From Chrysomallon squamiferum (taxonomy: Eukaryota; Mollusca; Gastropoda; Neomphalida; Peltospiridae): 62,500 nucleotides of DNA. This document shows, piece after piece, positions 1-14,503 of the stretch (position 1 is its first letter; each line of letters begins with the position of its first letter). The position numbers were made by a program, and so were the translations under genes. Location of the stretch: contig CM022667.1 in NCBI GenBank assembly GCA_012295275.1, forward strand, positions 13,782,932 through 13,845,431, read 5' to 3'. The notes under the pieces were generated by a model. That model was not told the origin of the DNA. It ran no database searches and saw only the letters and a list, made by a program, of their open reading frames with translations.

Positions 1-980
1 TCAGTAAGATGTTAAATTATCAACAATTGTAAATACTGACATTCGTAGAACTGTATTTAATTTTATGTTATTTTAAAAACAATTCATTTATTCATTCATT
101 TATTCATTAATTATTCAATTCATTCGGTTATTATTAGTAGTATTACTATTAGTATTGTTGTTGTTGTTGTTTAATGTAACCAATCCGAAAAATGGTAACA
201 GATCTGTATCTGATTGTCCAGTGCTTATTATTTAATACCAACGTCAACAAAGATCTTTGCAAAGACAAGACTTTATCCTCATTAATCGTTTTTATTATAA
301 TTACCTGACATGTTTTCCGGGAAATTTTAAATTATTTCCTTATTTATTTATTTGTTAGTTTGTTTGTTTGTTTGTTTGTTTGTTTGTTTGTTTGTTTGTT
401 TGTTTGCTTGTTTGTTTGTTTTTTGTTAATTTTCAATTTACTATTTTCTTTCAGTGTATATATTTACAAAAATTCACGTATATCCTCATATGCGTAAACT
501 GAAGCACACCCACGCATACACTCAAATACACAGAGGCAGTATTTGAAAACGTTTTAATGATAATTATTAATCCAGTATTATAGTTAGAACTTGCGAGAAC
601 CTTAGAGTAAGGAGAATGTTCTCTAGAATTACACAGACATACTAAATATTTTGAAGTTCAGTTCAGTCTTTAAAAAACATTTGACTCGGTCAAAAACACA
701 AACGAAAACAATTAAATAGAAAACTCGACATTCAAGAGCAGTTAGCTTTCTTAAATCGATAAAATAAATAAAATTAAACAAAAGAAGAAACTACAGTCAT
801 ATTAACTACCAGAAGTATTAGAATTACTTTTACGAGTTATGGATTAATTAATAAAGAATGAAACGAATATATTAATATGCATGATCAACGTACCATACTG
901 AAACCGAACACTGTTTCATATATGCTCTATCCCGGAACCTGTACAATTTAAGATCATACTTTTAGGGATCATTTCTATAG

Positions 981-1170
981 TATGCATCGCCAAGACGTCA
1001 CGTAACACTGACGAACGACCGAGACCACGAGGACGAGACACAGCCTCCTCTTCTGAGCGCGAAGCGGACTGGGAGTGTCACCTTTTCGGTGACTCGCTCC
1101 TCGTCATTGATGACCGTTCCTCTCTTCCTTCAGTGGAGAGTTGGAGGAAGGGGAGGCATTCTGAGTGGTC
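981..1170 (+). repeat. 190-bp GC-rich core, copy A1
   Basis: The core runs from TATGCATCG to GAGTGGTC and contains a CRE-like GACGTCAC, a GTCACC-TTTTC-GGTGAC hairpin and a long imperfect pyrimidine/purine hairpin at its end. It stands out sharply against the AT-rich flanks. It is identical in length (190 bp) to A2, A3, A4, the 17.8-kb copy and both inverted copies. Function is unknown. Confidence 0.9.
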
Positions 1171-2335
1171 CACAACCAATTTTTAAAAAACAAAAACAGT
1201 CAAATATATTATTGATATTTACTAGCCCTTTAACGCCAATGTAAACTGATAATCTAAAATATCAGAAGCCTTCGACATTAACATATTTAAAGGTGTTTAA
1301 AATAGTTAACAGACTAGCTTGAATGTTTAAAAATTGAAAACAAAGTGGACTGAAAAGAAACAAATTATTTAGCAATGTTTTGAATGTAGCTGCTGTTTCC
1401 ACCTCACTGATGTTACTTGGGAGTGTGTAGTTCTTATTCTTGATGTTATTAATCTGTATGAGTTATGTGATCCTACTTGGCCTGCACACTTCCAGCATGT
1501 CCTTGATGTACTCAAAGAAATGACAAAGATGTTTCTTCAGTAAGATGTTAAATTATCAACAGTCGTAAAAACCGATATTCGTGCAACAGTATTTTATTTT
1601 ATTTTATTTTTAAAATAATTCATTCATTCATTCATTCATTCATTTTCTTTTTGTTGTTGTTGTTGTTGTTGTCGGTTAAGAACACGAAAAATGGTCACAG
1701 TTCTGTATCTGATTGACTACTGCTGATTGTTTAACGCCAGCATCACCGAAGATGTTTATAAAAACAACACTTTATCATCGTTAATCGTTTTCGTTATAAT
1801 TACGTGACATGTTTTCTGGACAATTTTAAAATATTTATTTATTTATTTTACATTTTCAGTTGTTTACTTTTTTCTTCAGTATCTATTTTCATGGAACTAT
1901 TGAGATTCGTGTATACACAAACATACATATAAACAAATACATGGTACTTCAAAACGTTCTAATAATAATTTCTAGAAACACACGAATGTAACAAAAGAAA
2001 AACAAAATAATATTCAGTTCAGTCTGTAAAATTCATTTGACTCGGTCAAAAACCTAAAATATGTAATTAAATAAACATCTCGATATCTCTGAAAAGTTAC
2101 CTTTGTTCAGTCGACAAAATCAATTATATTAAATAAAAGAACAAATAACATTAATATTAACTATATGATGTGTTAGAATTACTTTTACGAATTAGGGATT
2201 AATTAACAAAAACTGAAATGATTATATTAATATGCATGATCAACGTACCATTCTGAAAACGAATACTGTTTCATATATGCTCTATCCCGGAACCTGTACA
2301 ATTTAAGATCATACTTTTAGAGATCATTTCTATAG

Positions 2336-2867
2336 TATGCATCGGCAAGACGTCACGTCACATAACACTGACGAACGACCGAGACCACGAGGACGAGACA
2401 CAGCATCCTCTTCTGAGCGCGAAGCGGACTGGGGGAGTGGGACTGGGGGAGTGGTAGTGGGAAAGGGAGTGGTAGTGGGACAGGGTCTGGGTTTGGGGGA
2501 CTGGGTCTGGGGGAGTGGGACTGGGTGAGTGGGACTGGGGGAGTGGTAGTGGGACAGGGTGTGGGAGTGGGAGAGGGACAGGGAGTGGTAGTGGGACAGG
2601 GTCTGGGTTTGGGGGACTGGGTCTGGGGGAGTGGGGGATTGGGAGTGGGACAGGGAGAGGGGACAGGGAGTGGGACAGGGAGTGGGACAGGGAGTGGGAC
2701 AGGGAGTGGGACAGGGAGTGGTAGTGGGACAGGGTCTGGGTTTGGGGACTGGGTCTGGGGGGGGACTGGGAGTGTCACCTTTTCGGCGACTCGCTCCTCG
2801 TCATTGATGACCGTTCCTCTCTTCCTTCAGTGGAGAGTTGGAGGAAGGGGAGGCATTCTGAGTGGTC
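2336..2867 (+). repeat. Core copy B1 with G-rich minisatellite insert
   Basis: Same core as A, with a 5-bp duplication that gives a second CGTCA half-site and about 340 bp of GGGAGTGGGACT / GGGTCTGGG-type repeats (about 2430-2770) inserted after GCGGACTGGG. The insert breaks reading frames, which argues against coding. The G-rich strand is + and is highly prone to G-quadruplex formation. Confidence 0.9.
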
Positions 2868-3562
2868 AACAAACGTTTTTTAAAATCCAAAAATATTAAT
2901 GATATTTACTTGCCCTTTAACGCCAGAAGCATTATTATTCTACCACATTTATATAGCAACCAAAAGGCGCTTTACGGTGTAAAATGATAATCTAAAATAT
3001 GAGAAGACATAAAAATATTTAAAGGTGTTTAAAATAGTTAACAGACTAGCTTGAACGTTTTAAAATTAAAAAAACAACAAAAGAAGCAACTATATATTAA
3101 CTAAGTGGATTGAAAAGAAAAAAATTATTGTGCAATATTTGCATATAGCTGTTGTTTCAGCCTCACTGATGTTACTTGGGAGTCAGTTCCACAAAGTTAG
3201 TGACACCCTAAATGAAACATCTCTGGCTGTATGTTTATTATTCTTGGTGTTAGTAATCTTGATGAGATCGTAAGAGTCATAATTGGCCTATACACTTCCA
3301 TCATGTCCTCGATGTACTCAAAGAAATAACAAGGATGTTTGTTCATTCAGTAAGATGTTAAATTATCACTAGTCGTAAATACTGATATTAGTGCAACAGT
3401 ATTTTATTTTATTTTATTTTTAAAATAATTAATTTCTGTACAAGTATGCTCAAGGATGCTTTACAGTGCAAAATGATTATCTGAAATACGAGAAGACTTG
3501 GATATAAACATATTCAAAGGTGTTTAAAATAGTTAATAGACTAGCTTGAACGTTTTAAAATT

Positions 3563-3598
<36 letters not shown>

Positions 3599-4810
3599 AC
3601 TATATATTAACAAAGTGGATTGAAAAGATAAAAACTATTTAGCAATGTTTTGAATGTAGCTGTTGTTTCAGCCTCACTGATGTTAGTTGGCAGTCAGTTC
3701 CACAAAGTTGGTGCACCCTAACTTAAACATCTCAGGCCGTATTTTTGATGTTACTAATCTTTACGAGTTCTGTGATCCTAAATGGACTGTACACTTCCAG
3801 CATGTCCTTGGTGTACTAAAACAAATAACAAAGATGTTTATTTATTCAGTAAGATGTTAAATTATCAACAATTGTAAATACTGACATTCGTAGAACTGTA
3901 TTTAATTTTATGTTATTTTAAAAACAATTCATTTATTCATTCATTTATTCATTAATTATTCAATTCATTCGGTTATTATTAGTAGTATTACTATTAGTAT
4001 TGTTGTTGTTGTTGTTTAATGTAACCAATCCGAAAAATGGTAACAGATCTGTATCTGATTGTCCAGTGCTTATTATTTAATACCAACGTCAACAAAGATC
4101 TTTGCAAAGACAAGACTTTATCCTCATTAATCGTTTTTATTATAATTACCTGACATGTTTTCCGGGAAATTTTAAATTATTTCCTTATTTATTTATTTGT
4201 TAGTTTGTTTGTTTGTTTGTTTGTTTGTTTGCTTGTTTGTTTGTTTTTTTGTTTGTTAATTTTCAATTTACTATTTTCTTTCAGTGTATATATTTACAAA
4301 AATTCACGTACATCCTCATATGCGTAAACTGAAGCACACCCACGCATACACTCAAATACACAGAGGCAGTATTTGAAAACGTTTTAATGATAATTATTAA
4401 TCCAGTATTATAGTTAGAACTTGCGAGAACCTTAGAGTAAGGAGAATGTTCTCTAGAATTACACAGACATACTAAATATTTTGAAGTTCAGTTCAGTCTT
4501 TAAAAAACATTTGACTCGGTCAAAAACACAAACGAAAACAATTAAATAGAAAACTCGACATTCAAGAGCAGTTAGCTTTCTTAAATCGATAAAATAAATA
4601 AAATTAAACAAAAGAAGAAACTACAGTCATATTAACTACCAGAAGTATTAGAATTACTTTTACGAGTTATGGATTAATTAATAAAGAATGAAACGAATAT
4701 ATTAATATGCATGATCAACGTACCATACTGAAACCGAACACTGTTTCATATATGCTCTATCCCGGAACCTGTACAATTTAAGATCATACTTTTAGGGATC
4801 ATTTCTATAG

Positions 4811-5000
4811 TATGCATCGCCAAGACGTCACGTAACACTGACGAACGACCGAGACCACGAGGACGAGACACAGCCTCCTCTTCTGAGCGCGAAGCGGACT
4901 GGGAGTGTCACCTTTTCGGTGACTCGCTCCTCGTCATTGATGACCGTTCCTCTCTTCCTTCAGTGGAGAGTTGGAGGAAGGGGAGGCATTCTGAGTGGTC
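4811..5000 (+). repeat. 190-bp core, copy A2
   Basis: Same length and near-identical sequence to A1, including both hairpins and the single CRE-like site. Confidence 0.9.
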
Positions 5001-6169
5001 CACAACCAATTTTTAAAAAAACAAAAACAGTCAAATATATTATTGATATTTACTAGCCCTTTAACGCCAATGTAAACTGATAATCTAAAATATGAGAAGC
5101 CTTCGACATTAACATATTTAAAGGTGTTTAAAATAGTTAACAGACTAGCTTGAATGTTTAAAAATTGAAAACAAAGTGGACTGAAAAGAAACAAATTATT
5201 TAGCAATGTTTTGAATGTAGCTGCTGTTTCGACCTCACTGATGTTACTTGGGAGTGTGTAGTTCTTATTCTTGATGTTATTAATCTGTATGAGTTATGTG
5301 ATCCTACTTGGCCTGCACACTTCCAGCATGTCCTTGATGTACTCAAAGAAATGACAAAGATGTTTCTTCAGTAAGATGTTAAATTATCAACAGTCGTAAA
5401 AACCGATATTCGTGCAACAGTATTTTATTTTATTTTATTTTTAAAATAATTCATTCATTCATTCATTCATTCATTCATTCATTCATTTTCTTTGTTGTTG
5501 TTGTTGTCGGTTAAGAACACGAAAAATGGTCACAGTTCTGTATCTGATTGACTACTGCTGATTGTTTAACGCCAGCATCACCGAAGATGTTTATAAAAAC
5601 AACACTTTATCATCGTTAATCGTTTCCGTTATAATTACGTGACATGTTTTCTGGACAATTTTAAAATATTTATTTATTTATTTTATATTTTCAGTTGTTT
5701 ACTTTTTTCTTCAGTATCTATTTTCATGGAACTATTGAGATTCGTGTATACACAAACATACATATAAACAAATACATGGTACTTCAAAACGTTCTAATAA
5801 TAATTTCTAGAAACACACGAATGTAACAAAAGAAAAACAAAATAATATTCAGTTCAGTCTGTAAAATTCATTTGACTCGGTCAAAAACCTAAAATATGTA
5901 ATTAAATAAACATCTCGATATCTCTGAAAAGTTACCTTTATTCAGTCGACAAAATCAATTATATTAAATAAAAGAACAAATAACATTAATATTAACTATA
6001 TGATGTGTTAGAATTACTTTTACGAATTAGGGATTAATAAAAAAAACTGAAATGATTATATTAATATGCATGATCAACGTACCATTCTGAAAACGAATAC
6101 TGTTTCATATATGCTCTATCCCGGAACCTGTACAATTTAAGATCATACTTTTAGAGATCATTTCTATAG

Positions 6170-6678
6170 TATGCATCGCCAAGACGTCACGTCACGTAAC
6201 ACTGACGAACGACCGAGACCACGAGGACGAGACACAGCATCCTCTTCTGAGCGCGAAGCGGACTGGGGGAGTGGGACCGAGGGAGTGGTAGTGGGAAAGG
6301 GAGTGGTAGTGGGTCTGGGTCTGGGGGAGTGGGACTGGGACAAGGAGTGGGACAAGGGAGTGGGACAGGGGAGTGGTAGTGGACAGGGACAGGGACAGGG
6401 TCTGGGGGTCTGGGTCTGGGGGGTCTGGGTTTGGGGGACTGGGTCTGGGGGACTGGGTCTGGGGGAATGGGTCTGGGGAATGGGTCTGGGGGACTGGGTC
6501 TGGGGGGACTGGGTCTGGGACAGGAGGGGACTGGGTCTGCGGGAGTGGTAGTGGGACAGGGTCTGGGTTTGGGGGAGTGGGAGTGTCACCTTTTCGGCGA
6601 CTCGCTCCTCGTCATTGATGACCGTTCCTCTCTTCCTTCAGTGGAGAGTTGGAGGAAGGGGAGGCATTCTGAGTGGTC
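6170..6678 (+). repeat. Core copy B2 with G-rich minisatellite insert
   Basis: B-type core carrying the 5-bp CGTCA duplication and about 320 bp of GGGTCTGGGGGACT-like repeats at the same internal site as B1. The repeat composition differs from B1, so the inserts expand independently. Confidence 0.9.
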
Positions 6679-8637
6679 AACAAACGTTTTTTAAAATCCA
6701 AAAATATTAATGATATTTACTTGCCCTTTAACGCCAGAAGCATTATTATTCTACCACATTTATATAGCAACCAAAAGGCGCTTTACGGTGTAAAATGATA
6801 ATCTAAAATATGAGAAGACATAAAAATATTTAAAGGTGTTTAAAATAGTTAACAGACTAGCTTGAACGTTTTAAAATTAAAAAAACAACAAAAGAAGCAA
6901 CTATATATTAACTAAGTGGATTGAAAAGAAAAAAATTATTGTGCAATATTTGCATATAGCTGTTGTTTCAGCCTCACTGATGTTACTTGGGAGTCAGTTC
7001 CACAAAGTTAGTGACACCCTAAATGAAACATCTCTGGCTGTATGTTTATTATTCTTGGTGTTAGTAATCTTGATGAGATCGTAAGAGTCATAATTGGCCT
7101 ATACACTTCCATCATGTCCTCGATGTACTCAAAGAAATAACAAGGATGTTTGTTCATTCAGTAAGATGTTAAATTATCACTAGTCGTAAATACTGATATT
7201 AGTGCAACAGTATTTTATTTTATTTTATTTTTAAAAATAATTAATTTCTGTACAAGTATGTTCAAGGATGCTTTACAGTGCAAAATGATAATCTGAAATA
7301 CGAGAAGACTTGGATATAAACATATTCAAAGGTGTTTAAAATAGTTAATAGACTAGCTTGAACGTTTTAAAATAGATTTTTTTTTTTTTTTTTTTTTTAA
7401 AAAAACAAAACTATATATTAACAAAGTGGATTGAAAAGATAAAAACTATTTAGCAATGTTTTGAATGTAGCTGTTGTTTCAGCCTCACTGATGTTAGTTG
7501 GCAGTCAGTTCCACAAAGTTGGTGCACCCTAACTTAAACATCTCAGGCCGTATTTTTGATGTTACTAATCTTTACGAGTTCTGTGATCCTAAATGGACTG
7601 TACACTTCCAGCATGTCCTTGGTGTACTAAAACAAATAACAAAGATGTTTATTTATTCAGTAAGATGTTAAATTATCAACAATTGTAAATACTGACATTC
7701 GTAGAACTGTATTTAATTTTATGTTATTTTAAAAACAATTCATTTATTCATTCATTTATTCATTAATTATTCAATTCATTCGGTTATTATTAGTAGTATT
7801 ACTATTAGTATTGTTGTTGTTGTTGTTTAATGTAACCAATCCGAAAAATGGTAACAGATCTGTATCTGATTGTCCAGTGCTTATTATTTAATACCAACGT
7901 CAACAAAGATCTTTGCAAAGACAAGACTTTATCCTCATTAATCGTTTTTATTATAATTACCTGACATGTTTTCCGGGAAATTTTAAATTATTTCCTTATT
8001 TATTTTTGTTTGTTAGTTTGTTTGTTTGTTTGTTTGTTTGTTTGTTTGTTTGTTTGCTTGTTTGTTTGTTTTTTTGTTTGTTAATTTTCAATTTACTATT
8101 TTCTTTCAGTGTATATATTTACAAAAATTCACGTACATCCTCATATGCGTAAACTGAAGCACACCCACGCATACACTCAAATACACAGAGGCAGTATTTG
8201 AAAACGTTTTAATGATAATATTATTAATCCAGTATTATAGTTAGAACTTGCGAGAACCTTAGAGTAAGGAGAATGTTCTCTAGAATTACACAGACATACT
8301 AAATATTTTGAAGTTCAGTTCAGTCTTTAAAAAACATTTGACTCGGTCAAAAACACAAACGAAAACAATTAAATAGAAAACTCGACATTCAAGAGCAGTT
8401 AGCTTTCTTAAATCGATAAAATAAATAAAATTAAACAAAAGAAGAAACTACAGTCATATTAACTACCAGAAGTATTAGAATTACTTTTACGAGTTATGGA
8501 TTAATTAATAAAGAATGAAACGAATATATTAATATGCATGATCAACGTACCATACTGAAACCGAACACTGTTTCATATATGCTCTATCCCGGAACCTGTA
8601 CAATTTAAGATCATACTTTTAGGGATCATTTCTATAG

Positions 8638-8827
8638 TATGCATCGCCAAGACGTCACGTAACACTGACGAACGACCGAGACCACGAGGACGAGACACAG
8701 CCTCCTCTTCTGAGCGCGAAGCGGACTGGGAGTGTCACCTTTTCGGTGACTCGCTCCTTGTCATTGATGACCGTTCCTCTCTTCCTTCAGTGGAGAGTTG
8801 GAGGAAGGGGAGGCATTCTGAGTGGTC
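8638..8827 (+). repeat. 190-bp core, copy A3
   Basis: Full-length A-type core with no insert and no indel relative to A1. Confidence 0.9.
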
Positions 8828-9995
8828 CACAACCAATTTTTAAAAAACAAAAACAGTCAAATATATTATTGATATTTACTAGCCCTTTAACGCCAATGTA
8901 AACTGATAATCTAAAATATGAGAAGCCTTCGACATTAACATATTCAAAGGTGTTTAAAATAGTTAACAGACTAGCTTGAATGTTTAAAAATTGAAAACAA
9001 AGTGGACTGAAAAGAAACAAATTATTTAGCAATGTTTTGAATGTAGCTGCTGTTTCCACCTCACTGATGTTACTTGGGAGTGTGTAGTTCTTATTCTTGA
9101 TATTATTAATCTGTATAAGTTATGTGATCCTACTTGGCCTGCACACTTCCAGCATGTCCTTGATGTACTCAAAGAAATGACAAAGATGTTTCTTCAGTAA
9201 GATGTTAAATTATCAACAGTCGTAAAAACCGATATTCGTGCAACAGTATTTTATTTTATTTTATTTTTAAAATAATTCATTCATTCATTCATTCATTCAT
9301 TCATTCATTCATTTTCTTTGTTGTTGTTGTTGTCGGTTAAGAACACGATAAATGGTCACAGTTCTGTATCTGATTGACTACTGCTGATTGTTTAACGCCA
9401 GCATCACCGAAGATGTTTATAAAAACAACACTTTATCATCGTTAATCGTTTCCGTTATAATTACGTGACATGTTTTCTGGACAATTTTAAAATATTTATT
9501 TATTTATTTTATATTTTCAGTTGTTTACTTTTTTCTTCAGTATCTATTTTCATGGAACTATTGAGATTCGTGTATACACAAACATACATATAAACAAATA
9601 CATGGTACTTCAAAACGTTCTAATAATAATTTCTAGAAACACACGAATGTAACAAAAGAAAAACAAAATAATATTCAGTTCAGTCTGTAAAATTCATTTG
9701 ACTCGGTCAAAAACCTAAAATATGTAATTAAATAAACATCTCGATATCTCTGAAAAGTTACCTTTATTCAGTCGACAAAATCAATTATATTAAATAAAAG
9801 AACAAATAACATTAATATTAACTATATGATGTGTTAGAATTACTTTTACGAATTAGGGATTAATAAAAAAAACTGAAATGATTATATTAATATGCATGAT
9901 CAACGTACCATTCTGAAAACGAATACTGTTTCATATATGCTCTATCCCGGAACCTGTACAATTTAAGATCATACTTTTAGAGATCATTTCTATAG

Positions 9996-10440
9996 TATGC
10001 ATCGCCAAGACGTCACGTCACGTAACACTGACGAACGACCGAGACCACGAGGACGAGACACAGCATCCTCTTCTGAGCGCGAAGCGGACTGGGGGAGTGG
10101 GACCGAGGGAGTGGTAGTGGGAAAGGGAGTGGTAGTGGGTCTGGGTCTGGGGGAGTGGGACAAGGAGTGGGACAGGGAGTGGTAGTGGTAGTGGGACAGG
10201 GTCTGGGTCTGGGTCTGGGGGACTGGGTCTGGGGGACTGGGTCTGGGGGACTGGGTCTGGGGGACTGGGTCTGGGGGACTGGGTCTGGGGGACTGGGTCT
10301 GGGGGAGTGGTAGTGGGACAGGGTCTGGGTTTGGGGGAGTGGGAGTGTCACCTTTTCGGCGACTCGCTCCTCGTCATTGATGACCGTTCCTCTCTTCCTT
10401 CAGTGGAGAGTTGGAGGAAGGGGAGGCATTCTGAGTGGTC
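9996..10440 (+). repeat. Core copy B3 with G-rich minisatellite insert
   Basis: B-type core with about 255 bp of inserted G-rich repeat, including a regular run of a 15-bp unit (CTGGGTCTGGGGGA) near 10200-10300. Confidence 0.9.
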
Positions 10441-11135
10441 AACAAACGTTTTTTAAAATCCAAAAATATTAATGATATTTACTTGCCCTTTAACGCCAGA
10501 AGCATTATTATTCTACCACATTTATATAGCAACCAAAAGGCGCTTTACGGTGTAAAATGATAATCTAAAATATGAGAAGACATAAAAATATTTAAAGGTG
10601 TTTAAAATAGTTAACAGACTAGCTTGAACGTTTTAAAATTAAAAAAACAACAAAAGAAGCAACTATATATTAACTAAGTGGATTGAAAAGAAAAAAATTA
10701 TTGTGCAATATTTGCATATAGCTGTTGTTTCAGCCTCACTGATGTTACTTGGGAGTCAGTTCCACAAAGTTAGTGACACCCTAAATGAAACATCTCTGGC
10801 TGTATGTTTATTATTCTTGGTGTTAGTAATCTTGATGAGATCGTAAGAGTCATAATTGGCCTATACACTTCCATCATGTCCTCGATGTACTCAAAGAAAT
10901 AACAAGGATGTTTGTTCATTCAGTAAGATGTTAAATTATCACTAGTCGTAAATACTGATATTAGTGCAACAGTATTTTATTTTATTTTATTTTTAAAAAT
11001 AATTAATTTCTGTACAAGTATGTTCAAGGATGCTTTACAGTGCAAAATGATAATCTGAAATACGAGAAGACTTGGATATAAACATATTCAAAGGTGTTTA
11101 AAATAGTTAATAGACTAGCTTGAACGTTTTAAAAT

Positions 11136-11178
<43 letters not shown>

Positions 11179-12398
11179 AAAACAAAACTATATATTAACA
11201 AAGTGGATTGAAAAGATAAAAACTATTTAGCAATGTTTTGAATGTAGCTGTTGTTTCAGCCTCACTGATGTTAGTTGGCAGTCAGTTCCACAAAGTTGGT
11301 GCACCCTAACTTAAACATCTCAGGCCGTATTTTTGATGTTACTAATCTTTACGAGTTCTGTGATCCTAAATGGACTGTACACTTCCAGCATGTCCTTGGT
11401 GTACTAAAACAAATAACAAAGATGTTTATTTATTCAGTAAGATGTTAAATTATCAACAAATGTAAATACTGACATTCGTAGAACTGTATTTAATTTTATG
11501 TTATTTTAAAAACAATTCATTTATTCATTCATTTATTCATTAATTATTCAATTCATTCGGTTATTATTAGTAGTATTACTATTAGTATTGTTGTTGTTGT
11601 TGTTTAATGTAACCAATCCGAAAAATGGTAACAGATCTGTATCTGATTGTCCAGTGCTTATTATTTAATACCAACGTCAACAAAGATCTTTGCAAAGACA
11701 AGACTTTATCCTCATTAATCGTTTTTATTATAATTACCTGACATGTTTTCCGGGAAATTTTAAATTATTTCCTTATTTATTTATTTGTTAGTTTGTTTGT
11801 TTGTTTGTTTGTTTGTTTGTTTGTTTGTTTGTTTGTTTGTTTGTTAATTTTCAATTTACTATTTTCTTTCAGTGTGTATATTTACAAAAATTCACGTATA
11901 TCCTCATATGCGTAAACTGAAGCACACCCACGCATACACTCAAATACACAGAGGCAGTATTTGAAAACGTTTTAATGATAATTATTAATCCAGTATTATA
12001 GTTAGAACTTGCGAGAACCTTAGAGTAAGGAGAATGTTCTCTAGAATTACACAGACATACTAAATATTTTGAAGTTCAGTTCAGTCTTTAAAAAACATTT
12101 GACTCGGTCAAAAACACAAACGAAAACAATTAAATAGAAAACTCGACATTCAAGAGCAGTTAGCTTTCTTAAATCGATAAAATAAATAAAATTAAACAAA
12201 AGAAGAAACTACAGTCATATGAACTACCAGAAGTATTAGAATTACTTTTACGAGTTATAGATTAATTAACAAAGAATGAAACGAATATATTAATATGCAT
12301 GATCAACGTACCATACTGAAACCGAACACTGTTTCATATATGCTCTATCCCGGAACCTGTACAATTTAAGATCATACTTTTAGGGATCATTTCTATAG

Positions 12399-12588
12399 TA
12401 TGCATCGCCAAGACGTCACGTAACACTGACGAACGACCGAGACCACGAGGACGAGACACAGCCTCCTCTTCTGAGCGCGAAGCGGACTGGGAGTGTCACC
12501 TTTTCGGTGACTCGCTCCTCGTCATTGATGACCGTTCCTCTCTTCCTTCAGTGGAGAGTTGGAGGAAGGGGAGGCATTCTGAGTGGTC
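12399..12588 (+). repeat. 190-bp core, copy A4
   Basis: Full-length A-type core with no insert. Confidence 0.9.
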
Positions 12589-13757
12589 CACAACCAATTT
12601 TTAAAAAACAAAAACAGTCAAATATATTATTGATATTTACTAGCCCTTTAACGCCAATGTAAACTGATAATCTAAAATATGAGAAGCCTTCGACATTAAC
12701 ATATTTAAAGGTGTTTAAAATAGTTAACAGACTAGCTTGAATGTTTAAAAATTGAAAACAAAGTGGACTGAAAAGAAACAAATTATTTAGCAATGTTTTG
12801 AATGTAGCTGCTGTTTCCACCTCACTGATGTTACTTGGGAGTGTGTAGTTCTTATTCTTGATGTTATTAATCTGTATGAGTTATGTGATCCTACTTGGCC
12901 TGCACACTTCCAGCATGTCCTTGATGTACTCAAAGAAATGACAAAGATGTTTCTTCAGTAAGATGTTAAATTATCAACAGTCGTAAAAACCGATATTCGT
13001 GCAACAGTATTTTATTTTATTTTATTTTTAAAATAATTCATTCATTCATTCATTCATTCATTCATTCATTCATTTTCTTTGTTGTTGTTGTTGTCGGTTA
13101 AGAACACGAAAAATGGTCACAGTTCTGTATCTGATTGACTACTGCTGATTGTTTAACGCCAGCATCACCGAAGATGTTTATAAAAACAACACTTTATCAT
13201 CGTTAATCGTTTTCGTTATAATTACGTGACATGTTTTCTGGACAATTTTAAAATATTTATTTATTTATTTTACATTTTCAGTTGTTTACTTTTTTCTTCA
13301 GTATCTATTTTCATGGAACTATTGAGATTCGTGTATACACAAACATACATATAAACAAATACATGGTACTTCAAAACGTTCTAATAATAATTTCTAGAAA
13401 CACACCAATGTAACAAAAGAAAAACAAAATAATATTCAGTTCAGTCTGTAAAATTCATTTGACTCGGTCAAAAACCTAAAATATGTAATTAAATAAACAT
13501 CTCGATATCCCTGAAAGGTTACCTTTGTTCAGTCGACAAAATCAATTATATTAAATAAAAGAACAAATAACATTAATATTAACTATATGATGTGTTAGAA
13601 TTACTTTTACGAATTAGGGATTAATTAACAAAAACTGAAATGATTATATTAATATGCATGATCAACGTACCATTCTGAAAACGAATACTGTTTCATATAT
13701 GCTCTATCCCGGAACCTGTACAATTTAAGATCATACTTTTAGAGATCATTTCTATAG

Positions 13758-14024
13758 TATGCATCGGCAAGACGTCACGTCACATAACACTGACGAACGA
13801 CCGAGACCACGAGGACGAGACACAGCATCCTCTTCTGAGCGCGAAGCGGACTGGGGGAGTGGGACTGGGGGAGTGGTAGTGGGACAGGGAGTGGTAGTGG
13901 GACAGGGTCTGGGTTTGGGGGACTGGGAGTGTCACCTTTTCGGCGACTCGCTCCTCGTCATTGATGACCGTTCCTCTCTTCCTTCAGTGGAGAGTTGGAG
14001 GAAGGGGAGGCATTCTGAGTGGTC
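13758..14024 (+). repeat. Core copy B4 with short G-rich insert
   Basis: B-type core with only about 77 bp of inserted G-rich repeat, the shortest B insert. By chance this leaves a 93-codon frame open through the core. The other B copies do not preserve that frame, so I do not call it a gene. Confidence 0.85.
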
Positions 14025-14503
14025 AACAAACGTTTTTTAAAATCCAAAAATATTAATGATATTTACTTGCCCTTTAACGCCAGAAGCATTATTATTCTAC
14101 CACATTTATATAGCAACCAAAAGGCGCTTTACGGTGTAAAATGATAATCTAAAATATGAGAAGACATAAACATATTTAAAGGTGTTTAAAATAGTTAACA
14201 GACTAGCTTGAACGTTTTAAAATTAAAAAAACAACAAAAGAAGCAACTATATATTAACTAAGTGGATTGAAAAGAAAAAAATTATTGTGCAATATTTGCA
14301 TATAGCTGTTGTTTCAGCCTCACTGATGTTACTTGGGAGTCAGTTCCACAAAGTTAGTGACACCCTAAATGAAACATCTCTGGCTGTATGTTTATTATTC
14401 TTGGTGTTAGTAATCTTGATGAGATCGTAAGAGTCCTAATTGGCCTATACACTACCATCATGTCCTCGATGTATTCAAAGAAATAACAAGGATGTTTGTT
14501 CAT

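Larger units (their letters stand above)
1..14503 (+). repeat. Tandem higher-order repeat array (A-B-C units, about 3.8 kb)
   Basis: A recurring anchor (TCAGTAAGATGTTAAATTAT) marks unit starts. A units start at 1, 3846, 7657 and 11434 (1521-1537 bp). B units start at 1537, 5368, 9194 and 12955 (1549-1810 bp). C units start at 3347, 7158 and 10920 (about 500 bp). Full A+B+C periods are about 3845, 3811 and 3777 bp. A and B each contain a GC-rich core; C keeps only the anchor and a tail block and looks like a monomer with its middle deleted. Copies of one type are nearly identical, whereas A, B and C differ clearly. Length variation comes mostly from TTTG, ATTC and poly-T tracts and from the G-rich minisatellite in B. 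No convincing protein gene is seen; the ORFs are repeat by-products. Confidence 0.95.

Noticed and set aside
981-1170. tRNA- or 5S-derived SINE hypothesis for the core
   Set aside because: I looked for A-box and B-box promoter motifs on both strands and found no convincing match. There is also no poly-A tail or target duplication at the core edges.
4934-12820. A recurring 90-codon - strand frame (METAATFKTLLNNLF-like) in A units
   Set aside because: It recurs because the A units are near-identical. It spans the core edge and AT-rich flank, is lost in B, and has no family features.
1-14503. CRISPR-like repeat-spacer arrangement
   Set aside because: Units are kilobases long, eukaryotic in context and tandem with shared 'spacers'. 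Nothing resembles CRISPR.
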